A stretch of DNA of 64,000 nucleotides from Acanthamoeba lenticulata. Taxonomy: Eukaryota; Discosea; Longamoebia; Acanthamoebidae. Shown in pieces: positions 42,301-54,300 of this stretch (position 1 is the stretch's first letter; each line of letters opens with the position of its first letter). The stretch covers positions 42,174 through 106,173 of the forward strand of contig NAVB01000146.1 in NCBI GenBank assembly GCA_002179805.1. The letters run 5' to 3'. Below the pieces are notes generated by a model that saw only the letters and a program-made list of their open reading frames with translations, had not been told where the DNA came from and made no database searches. A program made the position numbers and the translations under genes.

Positions 42301-45300
42301 GAGTTCCGACGCAGGACCATCAGCGGCGGCGGTGGCAGCAGCACCGAGCCGCCACGTAGCAAGGGGGCGTCGCCGCCGTCGACCAAATCCTTGGACGCTG
42401 GCCCACACCTGTCCGACGATCCGAGCTCGGATTCGGACAGCGACAGCCCTCTGATGGCTCGCTGGAAAGCCTCATCTTCAGCCCCCGTGTCTCCTGCTGC
42501 TCCTCCGCCACCTCCGCCGCCGCCACCGCCGCAGCCTCCGATGGCTTCCGAGGGCTTTGCCGCGCTGCCGCCTCCGCTGCTGGCCACTTGGGGCGCGGCC
42601 CTCCCGCCACCGCTGGCGCTCGCCTCCACTGCGGCGATCCCACCGCCTCTCATATTCGACTCGGGCGAAAGCGAAAGCGGCGGCGACTCTGACGGTGACC
42701 AACTGCCGCCGGCCGGACATTTGAGCCGTTGGGAAGCCGCGTACGTCCCTGCGAGCTTGTGTGTTTGCGCTTGCCAGGGCTGCCTTTGCCTGACACATGA
42801 ACATGGACCGCCTCACAGGACATGGAAGAGCACGTCGGACCTGCCGCAGCTGCCCTCGAATTCCAAGATGGCGCGCACGACGTCGCTCACCTTTGGCGAG
42901 AAGCTCTCCAAATGGAGGGAGGGCGAGAAGAAGGACACAAAGCGCGGCAAGAAGGGCTCCCCGCTGGCCTTTGTACGCAACCCTCTCGATCCCCTCCTCT
43001 TCCCTAAGTGCCGCTAAGTCTAACGACCGCCGCGCTTCATGAACGCCGCGCGTAGGACGTCGGTTCGCCGACACACGAGCACATCTGGCTGAATTCCCGG
43101 TCGGCTGAGACCAGCCCCAAGCAACGGCCCAAAGCCCAGCGGTGCGCCTTCCCATTTTATGATTCTTTAATCAACAAAGTAAATCACTAATAATAACAAA
43201 ACAATAAAAATAATAACAATAATAATGACGCAGGGGTGATAGCATGGGCAACCTGCACGAAGCGTTCTCCTCGTCGGGCGAGACACTTGTGGAGAGGCAC
43301 CGAAGCCAAACTGTGACAGCTTTGGAGAGCGGCTCGTCTTTTGCCGAGACCTCGAGCGACGACGATGGCCAGGCCGCCGTCGACCGTGTCGCGACGAAAA
43401 CAGGAGCGGCTGTGGCCAAAGCGGCGGCCCAGCGAGCCCGCGAACTGGCGCACCAGCGGGTCTTCCATCTCCTGCGCCTCAAGTGGGATCGAGTGGTCGT
43501 CAACCCAAGCGACGTGGCCAAGATCGTGCTCGTCCAGGCCCGCGCGCGACGCTGGTTGGCTCGCCGCTGTACGCGCCTTCCCCCTTTCCCCACCTTGCCT
43601 CGTCTCCCACACACGACCAACGTGTGCGCATCTTTCCCAGTGCGAAAGCGGCTGCTGGTCGCGAACGAGTTCTGCGTGACGGAGAAGAACTACCTGCAGA
43701 TCCTGGGCCTCGTTGTAAATGTACGCGCGCCTTCTCTCTTGAAAGAGAAAATGTCCACAAAATCTGACCAGGCTTCGTGAACGTCCGCGGCGGCACAGAT
43801 CTTCTTGAAGCCGCTGATGGCGCAGCGGGCGCAGCTTCTGGTCGATCAGAAGCACGCCAACGCGATCTTCTCAGGTTCGTCCTCTTTCTCCTGACCTAGG
43901 TCATCCTTCTTCTCCCTTGGCGGCTGACCGCCCACACGCACTCGCCGCACAGATGTGGAGCGGCTGTACATGCACCACCAGCGCCTGTACTCGTGCCTGA
44001 ACAAGCGGGTAAGGGACTGGGAGCTCTTTGCCCAGCGCGGCATCGGCGACATCATCCTCAACGAGGTCCGCCGCCCCTCCTCCTCTTCCTCCCATCCCTG
44101 TCGCGCAGCTGACGATCCACTGCGCACGCGCGTGTGTGGGGACGGGAACGGGACAGACCGACTTCCTGAAGCTGTATTCGGCCTACGTCAACAACTACCC
44201 GGTGGCGATGCAGACGTTGCAGCAGCAGCAGGCCGAGAACCAGGCGTTTGCCCAGTTCCTCCGCAAGTGCGAGGACAGACCCGAGTGCGGCTACCAGGAC
44301 CTTCACTCGTTGCTCATCCAACCCATCCAGCGCATCCCGCGCTACGAGATGCTCCTCCTGGCACGTTCCCATTTTACTTTATTTAATAATGTGTTTTTGT
44401 TTTTGTTTTTATTTAAAAATATTTTTCTTTATTTTTATTGACTTTCGCGTGAATGGACAGGACCTGCTGCGCAAGACGTCCAAGGCCGACAGGGGCTACG
44501 ACGAGCTGGAGCAGGCCGTGGAGAAGATCAAGGACACGGCCGAGTTCATCAACGAGGGCAAGCGGGAACACGAGAACATGGACCTCCTCGTCCGCCTCGA
44601 GAAGCAGCTCACCGGCCGACGTGATCTGGTATGGCGCATCCTTGTCTTTGCCGTTGTCGTCGTCGTCGTGGCGTTGACTTGCGCGCGGCTCGCGAAACAG
44701 AAACTGAGCGTGCCGGGGCGGCGCTTCCTGCGCGAGGGCAAGGTCGACATGCGCGTCGGCCGCACCAGCCAGGGTACGAACTGGGCCACCAAGCTGGCCA
44801 CGAACGAATAACTCATCATCATCATCAATAATGACAACAGAGCGGGTGTTGCTGCTGTTCAATGACCTGGTGATCATCGCCAAGAAGCAAAAGGAGGAGA
44901 AGAAGAGGGAGTTCAAGAAGACCGACTCGCGGCAGCGCCTGCTGGCTGGGCCTCCGTCCCTCGGGCCGCCCGGGCTGGGCAGCGACAACAGCACCTACGT
45001 CGTCAAGGAGACCGAGGCCCTCAGCCAGCTCCGAGCAGTCACGCCCTTGAACGACGGTACGCGCAGCCCGCCATGTCATGTCCTCCCTTCACGTGGGGGG
45101 AACGACGCTCATGTCGAGGGCCCAAACGTGTACAGGCGGGAAGCCGGCGTTCGTGATCGTGATGGCCAAGAAGAGGTATCAGATGGCGGTGGAGACCGAG
45201 AAGATCCGCAACATGTGGGTGGAGACCTTGCAGGACGCCGCGGCCCAGTGGCGCACCGACACGACACCACCGCAGTCACGCCACCGCAGCAAGACCCATG

Positions 45301-45305
45301 CATAA
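39367..45305 (+). CDS. Very large RhoGEF with lectin-like repeats, IQ motif and DH-PH
   Basis: Exon 1 (39367-42740) is unusually long. Exons 2-4 (42819-42972, 43056-43141, 43234-43568) join in phase and carry the reading frame into the DH-PH part, ending at TAA 45303-45305, roughly 1,600 residues. Domains: a basic Lys/Arg region; two tandem units at about residues 505-620 (LLYVGDDGHVHELALL with WTHSDLTALSGAP, then VVFTDTAGGLHMLRCD with WTHTDLAAACG) resembling fucose-lectin/tectonin blades; an acidic Glu/Val/Thr-rich stretch; poly-Pro runs (P10 near 42510); an IQ-like IVLVQARARRWLARR; a DH domain (LLVANEFCVTEKNYLQILGL, LIQPIQRIPRYEMLL); and a PH domain (ERVLLLFNDLVIIAKKQ, KPAFVIVMAKKRYQMAVETE). 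It would activate a Rho/Rac GTPase at membranes; poly-Pro may recruit profilin or SH3 proteins. Confidence 0.82.
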
Positions 45306-45403
45306 TTATTTAAGAAGAATATTTTAATCATAAAATAATAACAATTACGAAACGATATCGTTTGTACAACAGGAAAAAATAACCATAAAAAAAAACCATC
45401 AAC

Positions 45404-47752
45404 TCAAGTAGAGACCTCGCTCACGCGACGCTGGAGGATGCGGTTCTCGCGACGAAGAGTCGTGAGCTCGTCTTCGGCTTCGCTTCGCGCGCGCTCGAGG
45501 TCGGCCTTGAGCGTGCGGTTGGCCTTGGTCAGGGTCGCCGACTTCTCCTCGAGCTCCTCGAGCTCCCGCTTCACTCGCTCCAGCTCGCGCTCTAGTCGCC
45601 TGCGCGATGAAGATGAGAGCCAACAAGCCAACACCCCAAGGTCAGAAGACAGAGAGAAAAAGTCCTCAGTTTGGAGGGCGACGACGAACCGCTGCGAGCG
45701 GACGAGGCCCTGCTTCTCCTCGTCGGCCGCGGCCAGGTCGCGCTTGGCGGTCTTGAGGTCGGCCTGGACGGTGGCGAGCTCCTTCTCGAGGGCCTTGGCC
45801 TTTTGGCGCCATTCCTCGACCAGCGGCGAGCGCGTGGTGGGCCCGTTGTCGTCGTCGTCGGTGGACGTCGAGAGGCGCGACGAGCCGCCGCGTCGGCTGC
45901 TCGAAGTGCGCAGGGACGAGCTCGCGGAGAGGTGGTCCTCGCTCTGGGCGCGCTCCAGGCGGGCGACCTGCCGTTCGAGCTGCTCGACCTTTTCCTCGAG
46001 CGCGCGCTCGCGCGCCACGCCCTCGTCTTCGATCTTGTTCCACTCCTTCTCCATGTCGGCGATCTCCCGTTCGCTTTCCTGGTGCTGGTCGTCGAGCAGG
46101 CGCTTCATGAAGAGCTCCACCGCGTTCCAGCCGTCGACGTTGACCGACTCCCCGGCTCGGTAATAGGCCAGCCGCGCCTTGGCCCCGTCCACGATCGTGT
46201 TGTGCAGCTCGGTCATATCCACCGAGGACGACGGCGCAGCCGCAGCGGGCGCCGACGGTGCGGCGGCGTTGGAGGCCAGCGTCTCCTTGAGCTCGTCGAC
46301 CTCGATCTGGAGCTCGGCGATCTGGTCCTCCTTTTGCTCCAGCTCCTCGGTGAGCTCCTCGAGGTGCTGCATCGTTTTCATCATCGTCAGCACGTTGATC
46401 ATCCCATGCGAGGTGTCGACCTCGTGATGACAGTGAAGGAGGAAAAAGAAGGGTACCCGAGTGCGAGAGCGCTGTTGCGTGAGGGCCTCGTCGAGGGCCG
46501 TCTCCAGGCGGTTGCTGCGCTCGCGCTCGCGCTCGAGAATCTCGTCGGCGTCGCGCTGGCGGTCGGCGATGGTCTTGCGCAGTTGTTCAATGTCCCGATC
46601 ATGCACCTCGTCGCCCTCCCGCAGCAGCTCGCGCAGGCTCTCCACCTTGTGGTGGACGCGCATGGACAGCGACGTCAGCATGACGTCAGCATTGCCACAC
46701 TCAACGAGGGAGGAGAGTGCTCTCGTCACCTCTTGCTGCAGGGCTTGCCGCTCAGCAGCCCAGCTGTTGAGGAGCGCTGGGTCCGACCCGCCCTTGGGGC
46801 CCTCGTCCTCGTCTCGTGCCTGTGCGTGTGTCGACACTTGCGGTTAGACGCGGACGCGACAGGGTCGACAAAAAGGGGACGTGCCGTCGTCTCGAGGAGC
46901 TGCTTGCGGAGGGAGCCGATGGTGAGCTGATGCTGCTCGTTCTCCTGGCGCAAGGTCAGGAGCTGCTCGCGCAGGAGGTCGACCATGTTGTCCTTTTGGC
47001 GGTTCTCCAGGTCGAGAGCGGCCTTGGCCTCGGTCAGCGCGGCGCGCTCGGTGGCCCAGGCGGCCTTCTCCTCGGCCAGCGCGACCTCGCGGCGCTGGGC
47101 CTCGACGGCGTCGCGCACGGTCTGTTCCCACGTAGAGCGCTCCTCGTCGCGCAGACGGACGAGCTCGGCCAGCTGGGCCTGGACGGCCTCGGCCCGTCGA
47201 CGGCGCTCGGCTTCGCGCTCGGCTTCACGCTCGGCCTCCTCGGCTAGGCGCTCGCGCAGGAGCTGCGCGTCGGCCTGCACGGTGGCCTGGAGCTGCTGCA
47301 CGGTCTCCTCCATCTGCGCGCGCTGGCTGTTGTCGGCGCGCAGCTTGGCCACGGTCTCCTCGAGCTCGCTCACACGCTTCGCGTACATCTCCTTCTCCAG
47401 CCGCTCTTGCTCCTTGGCGATCAGTGTGTCCTTGAGTTCCTGTTCATGAGCATCCATGTTGATGTGTGTCAGATTTCCTCCCACGGTCGTAGTGCTCTAC
47501 TACGGGGTGCCGTGCCTTTTGCTTCTCCTGAAACTTTTTCTTGAGCTTCCTGTGCTTCTGCTCTGTCTTGGAGGGCACGGACACGCTGCCGCTCCGCTCC
47601 TTCTTCTGCTCCATGCACAAGACACACGCATGTTATTTATAAGAAGACCAAAAAAAAATTTTTTTTAATTACATAAATAAATCAATAAAGTAATACTGAC
47701 GTAAATAAATGCTGGTGCGTACCCGCTCCTCGACTTTAAGAAATTCGGCCAT
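45404..47752 (-). CDS. Long coiled-coil protein
   Basis: The start taken is the ATG at 47752, in a strong context (CCGCCACAATGGCC): MAEFLKVEER, then after an intron KKERSGSVSVPSKTEQKHRK and a basic helix. The rest is almost continuous heptad coiled coil: ELKDTLIAKEQERLEKEMYA, VQQLQATVQADAQLLRERLA, EEAEREAEREAERRRRAEAV, EELTEELEQKEDQIAELQIE and, at the end, LRRENRILQRRVSEVST. Length is about 700 residues. Golgin, centrosomal or tether function is possible, but no GRIP or other end domain is seen. The frame is also open upstream through an in-phase exon (QTIIDRATSAQQEPPATMAEF) to the 48-kb region, so this could be the 3' half of a longer gene including the next feature. Confidence 0.68.
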
Positions 47753-48083
47753 TGTGGCGGGCGGTTCCTGTTGTGCGGATGTTGCTCTGTCTATAATCGT
47801 CTGTCGTCTGCTCCGCTGCGTGGCCGAACGTCGAGTGCAGCAGGCCCAACAATCAAGTGGGAGAAGAGAAGAGCGAGTGAGCGCCATATCAAAGAGCAAA
47901 AAGGCAGGGAGGGACGCACTTGAGCCAAGTCGCTCGCAGGCGCGGCGGGGACCCACTGTTGCTCTTGCTGTTCGAGCAGAGACCCGATGTTCGATTTTTT
48001 CTTCTTGGAGTCGCTCGCAAACAGCTCTACACGCACGACAAGAGGGACGGTCTGTTAGCTGACGAGGTGTCAATTCCCCCCAC
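47753..48083 (-). other. Spacer or linking exons between two minus-strand gene parts
   Basis: It holds two coding-looking stretches in the minus direction: KKKKSNIGSLLEQQEQQWVP with AAPASDLAQ (about 48020-47922), and RSRRQTIIDRATSAQQEPPA leading in frame into the ATG at 47752. The two join in phase 0 through an intron with donor GTGCGT. No phase-consistent link to the exon ending at 48084 could be found without an unusual acceptor. It is either the 5' part of the coiled-coil gene or an intergenic leader. Confidence 0.35.
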
Positions 48084-49389
48084 TCACCCCACCCCCCTTC
48101 CAAGAATCGCGTCTCCTCCATCATCTTCATGTTCATCATTCAGCCGCCTCGTACAGGCTCGCTCTGTCGACGAAGCCAGACCACTGATTGGTGCTCGAGC
48201 AACGTTGATGGGGTAGTCGACCAAGCCTCTTTGGGTGCCGCAACAAGGGCTGTGCTCTTCTCCCCAAGGATCCGAGAACAAGGGACCCTTGTTGTCAACG
48301 GTCTCTTTTTCCACTTTCTTGACCTCTTCTTGATAAGGACAACACCTCCTTCCTCTTTCCTTCTTCCACTTTTCCTTTGAAAGGGACATTTGGCCAATTA
48401 TTATTTTGAAAATATTTTTAAAAATGATGTGCAACATACCACGAGCTGAGGCGAAGGTCCTGAAGAGACGAAGACCGCTTGCACCTGCACAACATGATGT
48501 GTACGCAGAGTGAAATGGCAGGATTCATGGGCCGTGAACAAGAATGCTTTGCCGTACCGGCGTTGCTCGAGGAGTCAACCATGCTCCCTTTGGAGACGGT
48601 GCGCCCCTGGCCCTTGTCGCTACGCTTCTTTTCCTTCTTCTCCTTGTGCTCTCCATGCGGAGCCTCGGCCTGGCCGCCCACCGCTTCCTTGGCTTTCCTG
48701 CTGGACGGGGACCGCTTCAGCTTGCTGGACAGGCTTTCCTTCTGCTGCGGTCCAAGTTCCGCGGCCGTGTCGGCTTGTTGGAAATTTAGGTCCGTGTGGT
48801 TACCAACGACCGGCCGCGTATCAACTTCGGTGTTCGCAGGCACTTCGAGCTTGCTATCGCTCGTGGTGCTCGCTTCCTCCTCGGCCACACCCGTCGCTTT
48901 CGCTTTTTGATCTGCTTCGTTCTTGGTCTTCCGCTTGACGCAGCTTCCGGGTCCTTTGGCCTTCTTACTTCCTTTCGGCTTCTTTCCGCTGCTGCCTTCG
49001 GCGTCGGCGTTCTTCTTCCTCTTCTTTTTCTTCTTGGCCTTCTTGCCTCCCGCCTCTGGTGGCGCCTGTCCCAGAGAGGCCTTGGATGTGCGCGGTGTCC
49101 TGGGCGTCCTTGGCGTCCTCGGTGTCCTTGGTGTAATCGGTGTTCGCGGTGTGCCCGGGGTGAGAGAGCCCTCGGTCGGGGTGTACTCGCCGAGCGTGAG
49201 CCTCCGCTCCACGCGCTCGAGGCGCTTGATTTCATCCTCAAGCTGGCGCAGCTCTTCTTCATCGAGGTCCTCTTCGAAGTCCGAATCCCCCGAAGTTTCT
49301 TCTTCGTCATCTTCATCCACCTCATCTTGCACCCGCTTAGCCTCCATTTCGTCGCTGACGTGCGGAGTGACCTGACGCACGTCCGTCAT
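48084..49389 (-). CDS. Acidic/Lys-rich low-complexity protein with TPRTP repeats
   Basis: Exons 49389-48558, 48484-48440 and 48328-48084 join in phase and give 373 residues ending GDAILGRGVG. The N terminus is very acidic (VDEDDEEETSGDSDFEEDLD). Next comes a helix (EEELRQLEDEIKRLERVERR), then an array built on TPRTP (TPGTPRTPITPRTPRTPRTP and on), which are possible proline-directed kinase sites. Long Lys-rich blocks (KKAKKKKKRKKNADAEGSSG) follow, and a C-terminal part (KEEVKKVEKETVDNKGPLFS is approximate at its junction). Probably nuclear or nucleolar by composition. No family recognised. It may be the 5' half of the coiled-coil gene to its left. Confidence 0.5.
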
Positions 49390-49912
49390 CTTCTTCACAG
49401 GCGGACGACGACGACACAGTTCACAACCCCAACGGCTCGTGTATTAAATTTTTAAATGCTTCCCAACGGGCAAACAGCTCGCCGTGGACGGTGGTAACGA
49501 AAATTCTCTCAAGAATCTTTGGCATCCATCTTAATGCCAAGCAACGCCTAAACAATTCGGAAACGGTAAAATAATTTAGCATAAAAGATTTGGCGGGACA
49601 TCTCGAGAGGGCGGGGAAAAAACCAGACACGGCGTAAGCACGGGTGTCGCCTCTATTCCACGCCGCAGGCAAACAGTCGGACAAACATCGAACGCCCGGC
49701 GTAGGAAGACAGCAAACAAGGGCAGACAGGCGCGTCTTTGTGTGTTTTGCATAGAGGAGCTAGGCCAAGCAAGAATATAACGTACCTACCTTCATAACAC
49801 GGACGGGCGAGGCTGCGACCTCAACTTTCATGATCTGTGCGGCTGGTTGGCTCATCGGATCTTGTGATTGTTGTGGATTCCAGCACCAGGCTTTCTTTCT
49901 AAAGACCCAACC
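49390..49912. promoter_or_regulatory. Divergent intergenic region, Lys-rich gene (-) and UBE2E-like gene (+)
   Basis: These 523 bases are AT-richer than the flanking genes, with GTATTAAATTTTTAAATGC at 49440 and GTAAAATAATTTAGCATAAA at 49565. No supported ORF. The plus-side leader just before the UBE2E ATG is pyrimidine-rich (GGCTTTCTTTCT). Confidence 0.45.
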
Positions 49913-50796
<884 letters not shown>

Positions 50797-51337
50797 GCCA
50801 CCAATGCCAAGAGCACCAAAGGACGGTGGCGTTTGGCTGCCGCCGTCCAGCCAAGTGTGGGCATGCCCCGTGCCTGCGTTCCGGGACGCTCTCACGCCAC
50901 CAGCACCACCCACAACCAACAGCCGACAAAGAGAGAATATCTCTTTCCCGGCCTTTCACACCCCTCCCTTCAACGACTCTATTTCCCTTCTCCTAAAAAT
51001 AAAAAAATTGGAAATAAAAATAATAATAATGTGCGCGAATCAAGGGGGGCAAAAAAAGCCCGACCGCCAACTTCCCGCCAGTCAGGCATTACTGCACTTT
51101 GTCGCCGGCGTACTGTTTAGGGTCACGCTAGTTATATTCCGTGAGTGCCTAGGAAAGAAGAAAAGTGCGAAGGAGGAGACAGAAAAGATCGAAGGCTCGT
51201 CGTGGCTCGAAGATTCTTGACCCCCCCCCCAAAGCTCGCCGACAGAGCAGTGCTCGAGTTCCAAGGAGTGATAGAGGGAGAAGATTTTGCAGTACCAGGA
51301 AAGCGGCGACAAGTTAACACATAGAAGACGAAGATTG
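50797..51337. other. UBE2E-like 3' region and ROCO gene leader
   Basis: It contains AATAAA at 50998-51003 in an AT-rich tract, a likely polyadenylation signal 200 bases after the UBE2E stop, and a run of eleven C residues near 51221. No supported gene. Apparent small ORFs are reads of low-complexity sequence. Confidence 0.5.
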
Positions 51338-54300
51338 ATGTTGGGGTCCCTGGCCTCGGCCTCCTCGGGCCACGCGAGTTTGACTTCCTCCGCGGCAGTG
51401 GCCGCCTCGCCGACATGGAAAAAGCTCAAAGAGCTCTTGGAGAAAGAAAAGGCCAAATCTGATCGGTCAGCGGGCCGGCCTGAAGGGGGATTTGTTCTCG
51501 ATGTACATAGACAGTCGCTCAACGCCAAAGAGGTGGAAGTTTTGATGGAACTGCTCCTCGCTCAAGAGAACGAAGTCCACGCTGCCAGCGCCACCTCCAT
51601 GTCGGCTCGACCCTCATCGCGCTCTCCGTCTCCGTCTGTCGTGTCGGTGCTGCGCCTTGACGGCTACCGCATCGGCGACGGCGGCGCGACGGCCGTGGCC
51701 AACTGGCTCGCCAGCCCGACCTGCCGGGCCACCGAGGTGAGCCTGGCGGCGGGCGACGTCACCGCCAAGGCCCTCGAGTTTGTCGAGGCAGAGCGCAGAG
51801 ACGTGGGCGAGAAGGGCGGCATCGCCCTGGGCAAGGCGCTGCTCATCAACACAAGCCTGCACACGCTTGACCTCCGCTCCAACTCGATGTCGTCGGTCAC
51901 CGGCCGCTCTTCCGCCGCCATCGTGGCCTTTGCGCGCGCCCTGCACGTCAACTCCACCCTCACCTCCCTCGACCTGTCGGGCAACATGCTGTCCCACGCC
52001 GACATCACCATCCTGGCCGACGCCCTCCGGCGCAACCACGCCCTCACCCGCCTCAACCTCGCCAAGACCCGCACCAGCAAGGAGGGTCTGTCTTTCTTCT
52101 TTTCCGCCACCTCTTGCGCATGGAACGGCCACACGATCACGAGCTCACTTGACACCTCGTGCGTGCAGCGCTGCAATTTATGGCCGAGTGCGTGATGCAA
52201 AACAACACCCTTATGTACCTGGACCTCCGGGGCAAGGCCGTGACGTCCTACAACGCCGTTCTCCATTCGTGGATCGAGTGCCTGCAGGCACGTCCTTCCG
52301 GCGTTCGGACTTGGTGGTTTGTGTGCGCTCTGCTCGCTCACCCCTGCTCGCCTCCCTTGTGTTGTTACAGGTCAACTGGACTCTGGTGGACTTGCACTTG
52401 CCCAACTCGGCGCTCCGGGAAGACACGGCCCGGCAGGCCCGCCTGCACTCCCTCCTCCAGCGCAACCAACAGAGCGCCCGGATCAAACGAGGTGCATCCA
52501 CAGCGCCGGCCCAAGAAGCCAAAGGGCCACGACACTGACCTCGTGGACCATCCGTCCGTGCGTGGCGTTGGGCTTGTCGTGGGGATGTACGACAGAGATC
52601 ACGCGGGGCAATCTGGGCTCGAGCCCGCCTGGCCAGGGCCGGACGCCCGCCCTCCAGACCGCCCCGGCGCCGGATGCGACGCGGACCAAGCTGTCCCGGA
52701 GCTCCGAGACCGTGGACTCGCGTCAGCGCGACGAAATCAAGCGGGCGGACATCGCGGACCAGGGCCCGACGGTCCCCAAGCCGCTGAGCAGGACGTGCGG
52801 GTGGGAGCGCATCGACATGACATCGTCGTCGCCCCCGTCATCGTCGACCCCAGCCTTGTCGGTGGTGTCGGCCAAGTTCAAGCCCGTGCCCAACATCATG
52901 GCGCCCGAAGCGATCGCCGAAGACCAGGAGCGGCGACGACTCAACCTCATCCGCTTCATTGTGCGGAACGACTCCAAGCGAAGGTCCGACAGCTGCTCCT
53001 TCGCCCTCCTGTGGTGTTTCTTGTTGTTTTTTGTTCACATCAAACCGGCGCGATCGCAGGGTGGTGTTGGGCGGCTTCAAGCTGAGCAAGCTCTCAGAAG
53101 AGTGCGTCGACGTCATCCTGCAGGAAACGAACCCCTCCTCGGTACGAACCCCAATCGCGCCGAGGCCGACGGTCCTGCTTCTTCTTCCTCTTCCCTGTGA
53201 TGGTCCTCATCTTCATCATCATCGTCACAGCGCGGGCACCAGGCGGAGCCACTCTACAACGGCAGTCGGTCGGTCATCCGGCCAAGCAGCAGTTCATCGC
53301 ATCCATTCCTGACGCTGGGCCACGCGCGTGAGGAAAGCAAGCGCGAGAACAAGCGCCACAGCGAGAAGCACGACAAGGAGGCCGAAACGGCCCGCGAGCT
53401 CCGCGCTCTCGCCACGGGCTCGACCGTACATGCCGCCCCTTTTCGCCTTCCCCATCGTCTCCTTCAGCCTCAATTGGGGGCAGGTCTGATTGGTGGCCGC
53501 TGGGAAACAGACCAGCGAGCTGGTGACGGTTCCTTGCGCGTCGTCGTCGTCGGAGGACAGCGGCTGGAGCGAGGACGAAGGCGTGACCGAGCTCTATCTC
53601 CACAACAATCGGCTCGAGCAGCTGCCCGAGGCCATCGGCGACTTTAAGCGGCTGCGGGCGCTCGATCTCTGCGGCAACCGGCTGACGTCCCTCCCCAGCC
53701 AGATCATTCAGCTCACGCGGCTTCAGGTTCTTTGCCCCTCTTCTTCGCCCTCGGCCGAGGCATGCCTGGGCTGATGGCGGCGGTGGCGGCGGGGACAGGT
53801 CCTGGACTGCAGCCACAATGCGCTGAGCGCGATGCCGCGCATCGCGCCGCTCTGCGGCACGCTGACGCGAGTGTTTCTCAACCACAACAAGTTCACCGAG
53901 TTCCCGCTGGAGCTGACGGAGCTGACCAACCTGCGCAAGCTCGACGTGTCGTTCAACCGGATCTCGCACCTGCCCGTGGAGATCGAGAGACTCAAGGAGC
54001 TCAAGTACCTGTGGGCGCAGCACAACCGCATCACGACGGTGCCGCGCAGCGTGGCCAACCTCCACGCAAAACTCATCGAACTCCACCTCGATGGCAACCG
54101 GCTCGAATTCCTGCCGACCGAGGTGGCCGGGCTCACGATGCTCGAAGTGCTGGGCCTCGAGGGCAACCCGCTGCGCACGATGCCTCGCGACGTCCAGCAG
54201 CTGGCCCACGCCGGCGTCGTGCGCAAGGTCAGGGACTACCTGACCGACCTCGAGGGCGGGAGCCGCTCGTTCAACCGCGTCAAGCTCATGTTTGTCGGCG

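Noticed and set aside
45671..46930. 419-codon plus-strand ORF opposite the coiled-coil gene
   Set aside because: Leu/Val/Gly-rich mirror of heptad Glu/Arg/Leu codons; typical antisense artefact of coiled-coil DNA.
49080..49160. Short tandem repeats as a CRISPR-like array
   Set aside because: The repeat is a coding TPRTP array in frame with flanking exons, without spacers, in a eukaryotic gene.
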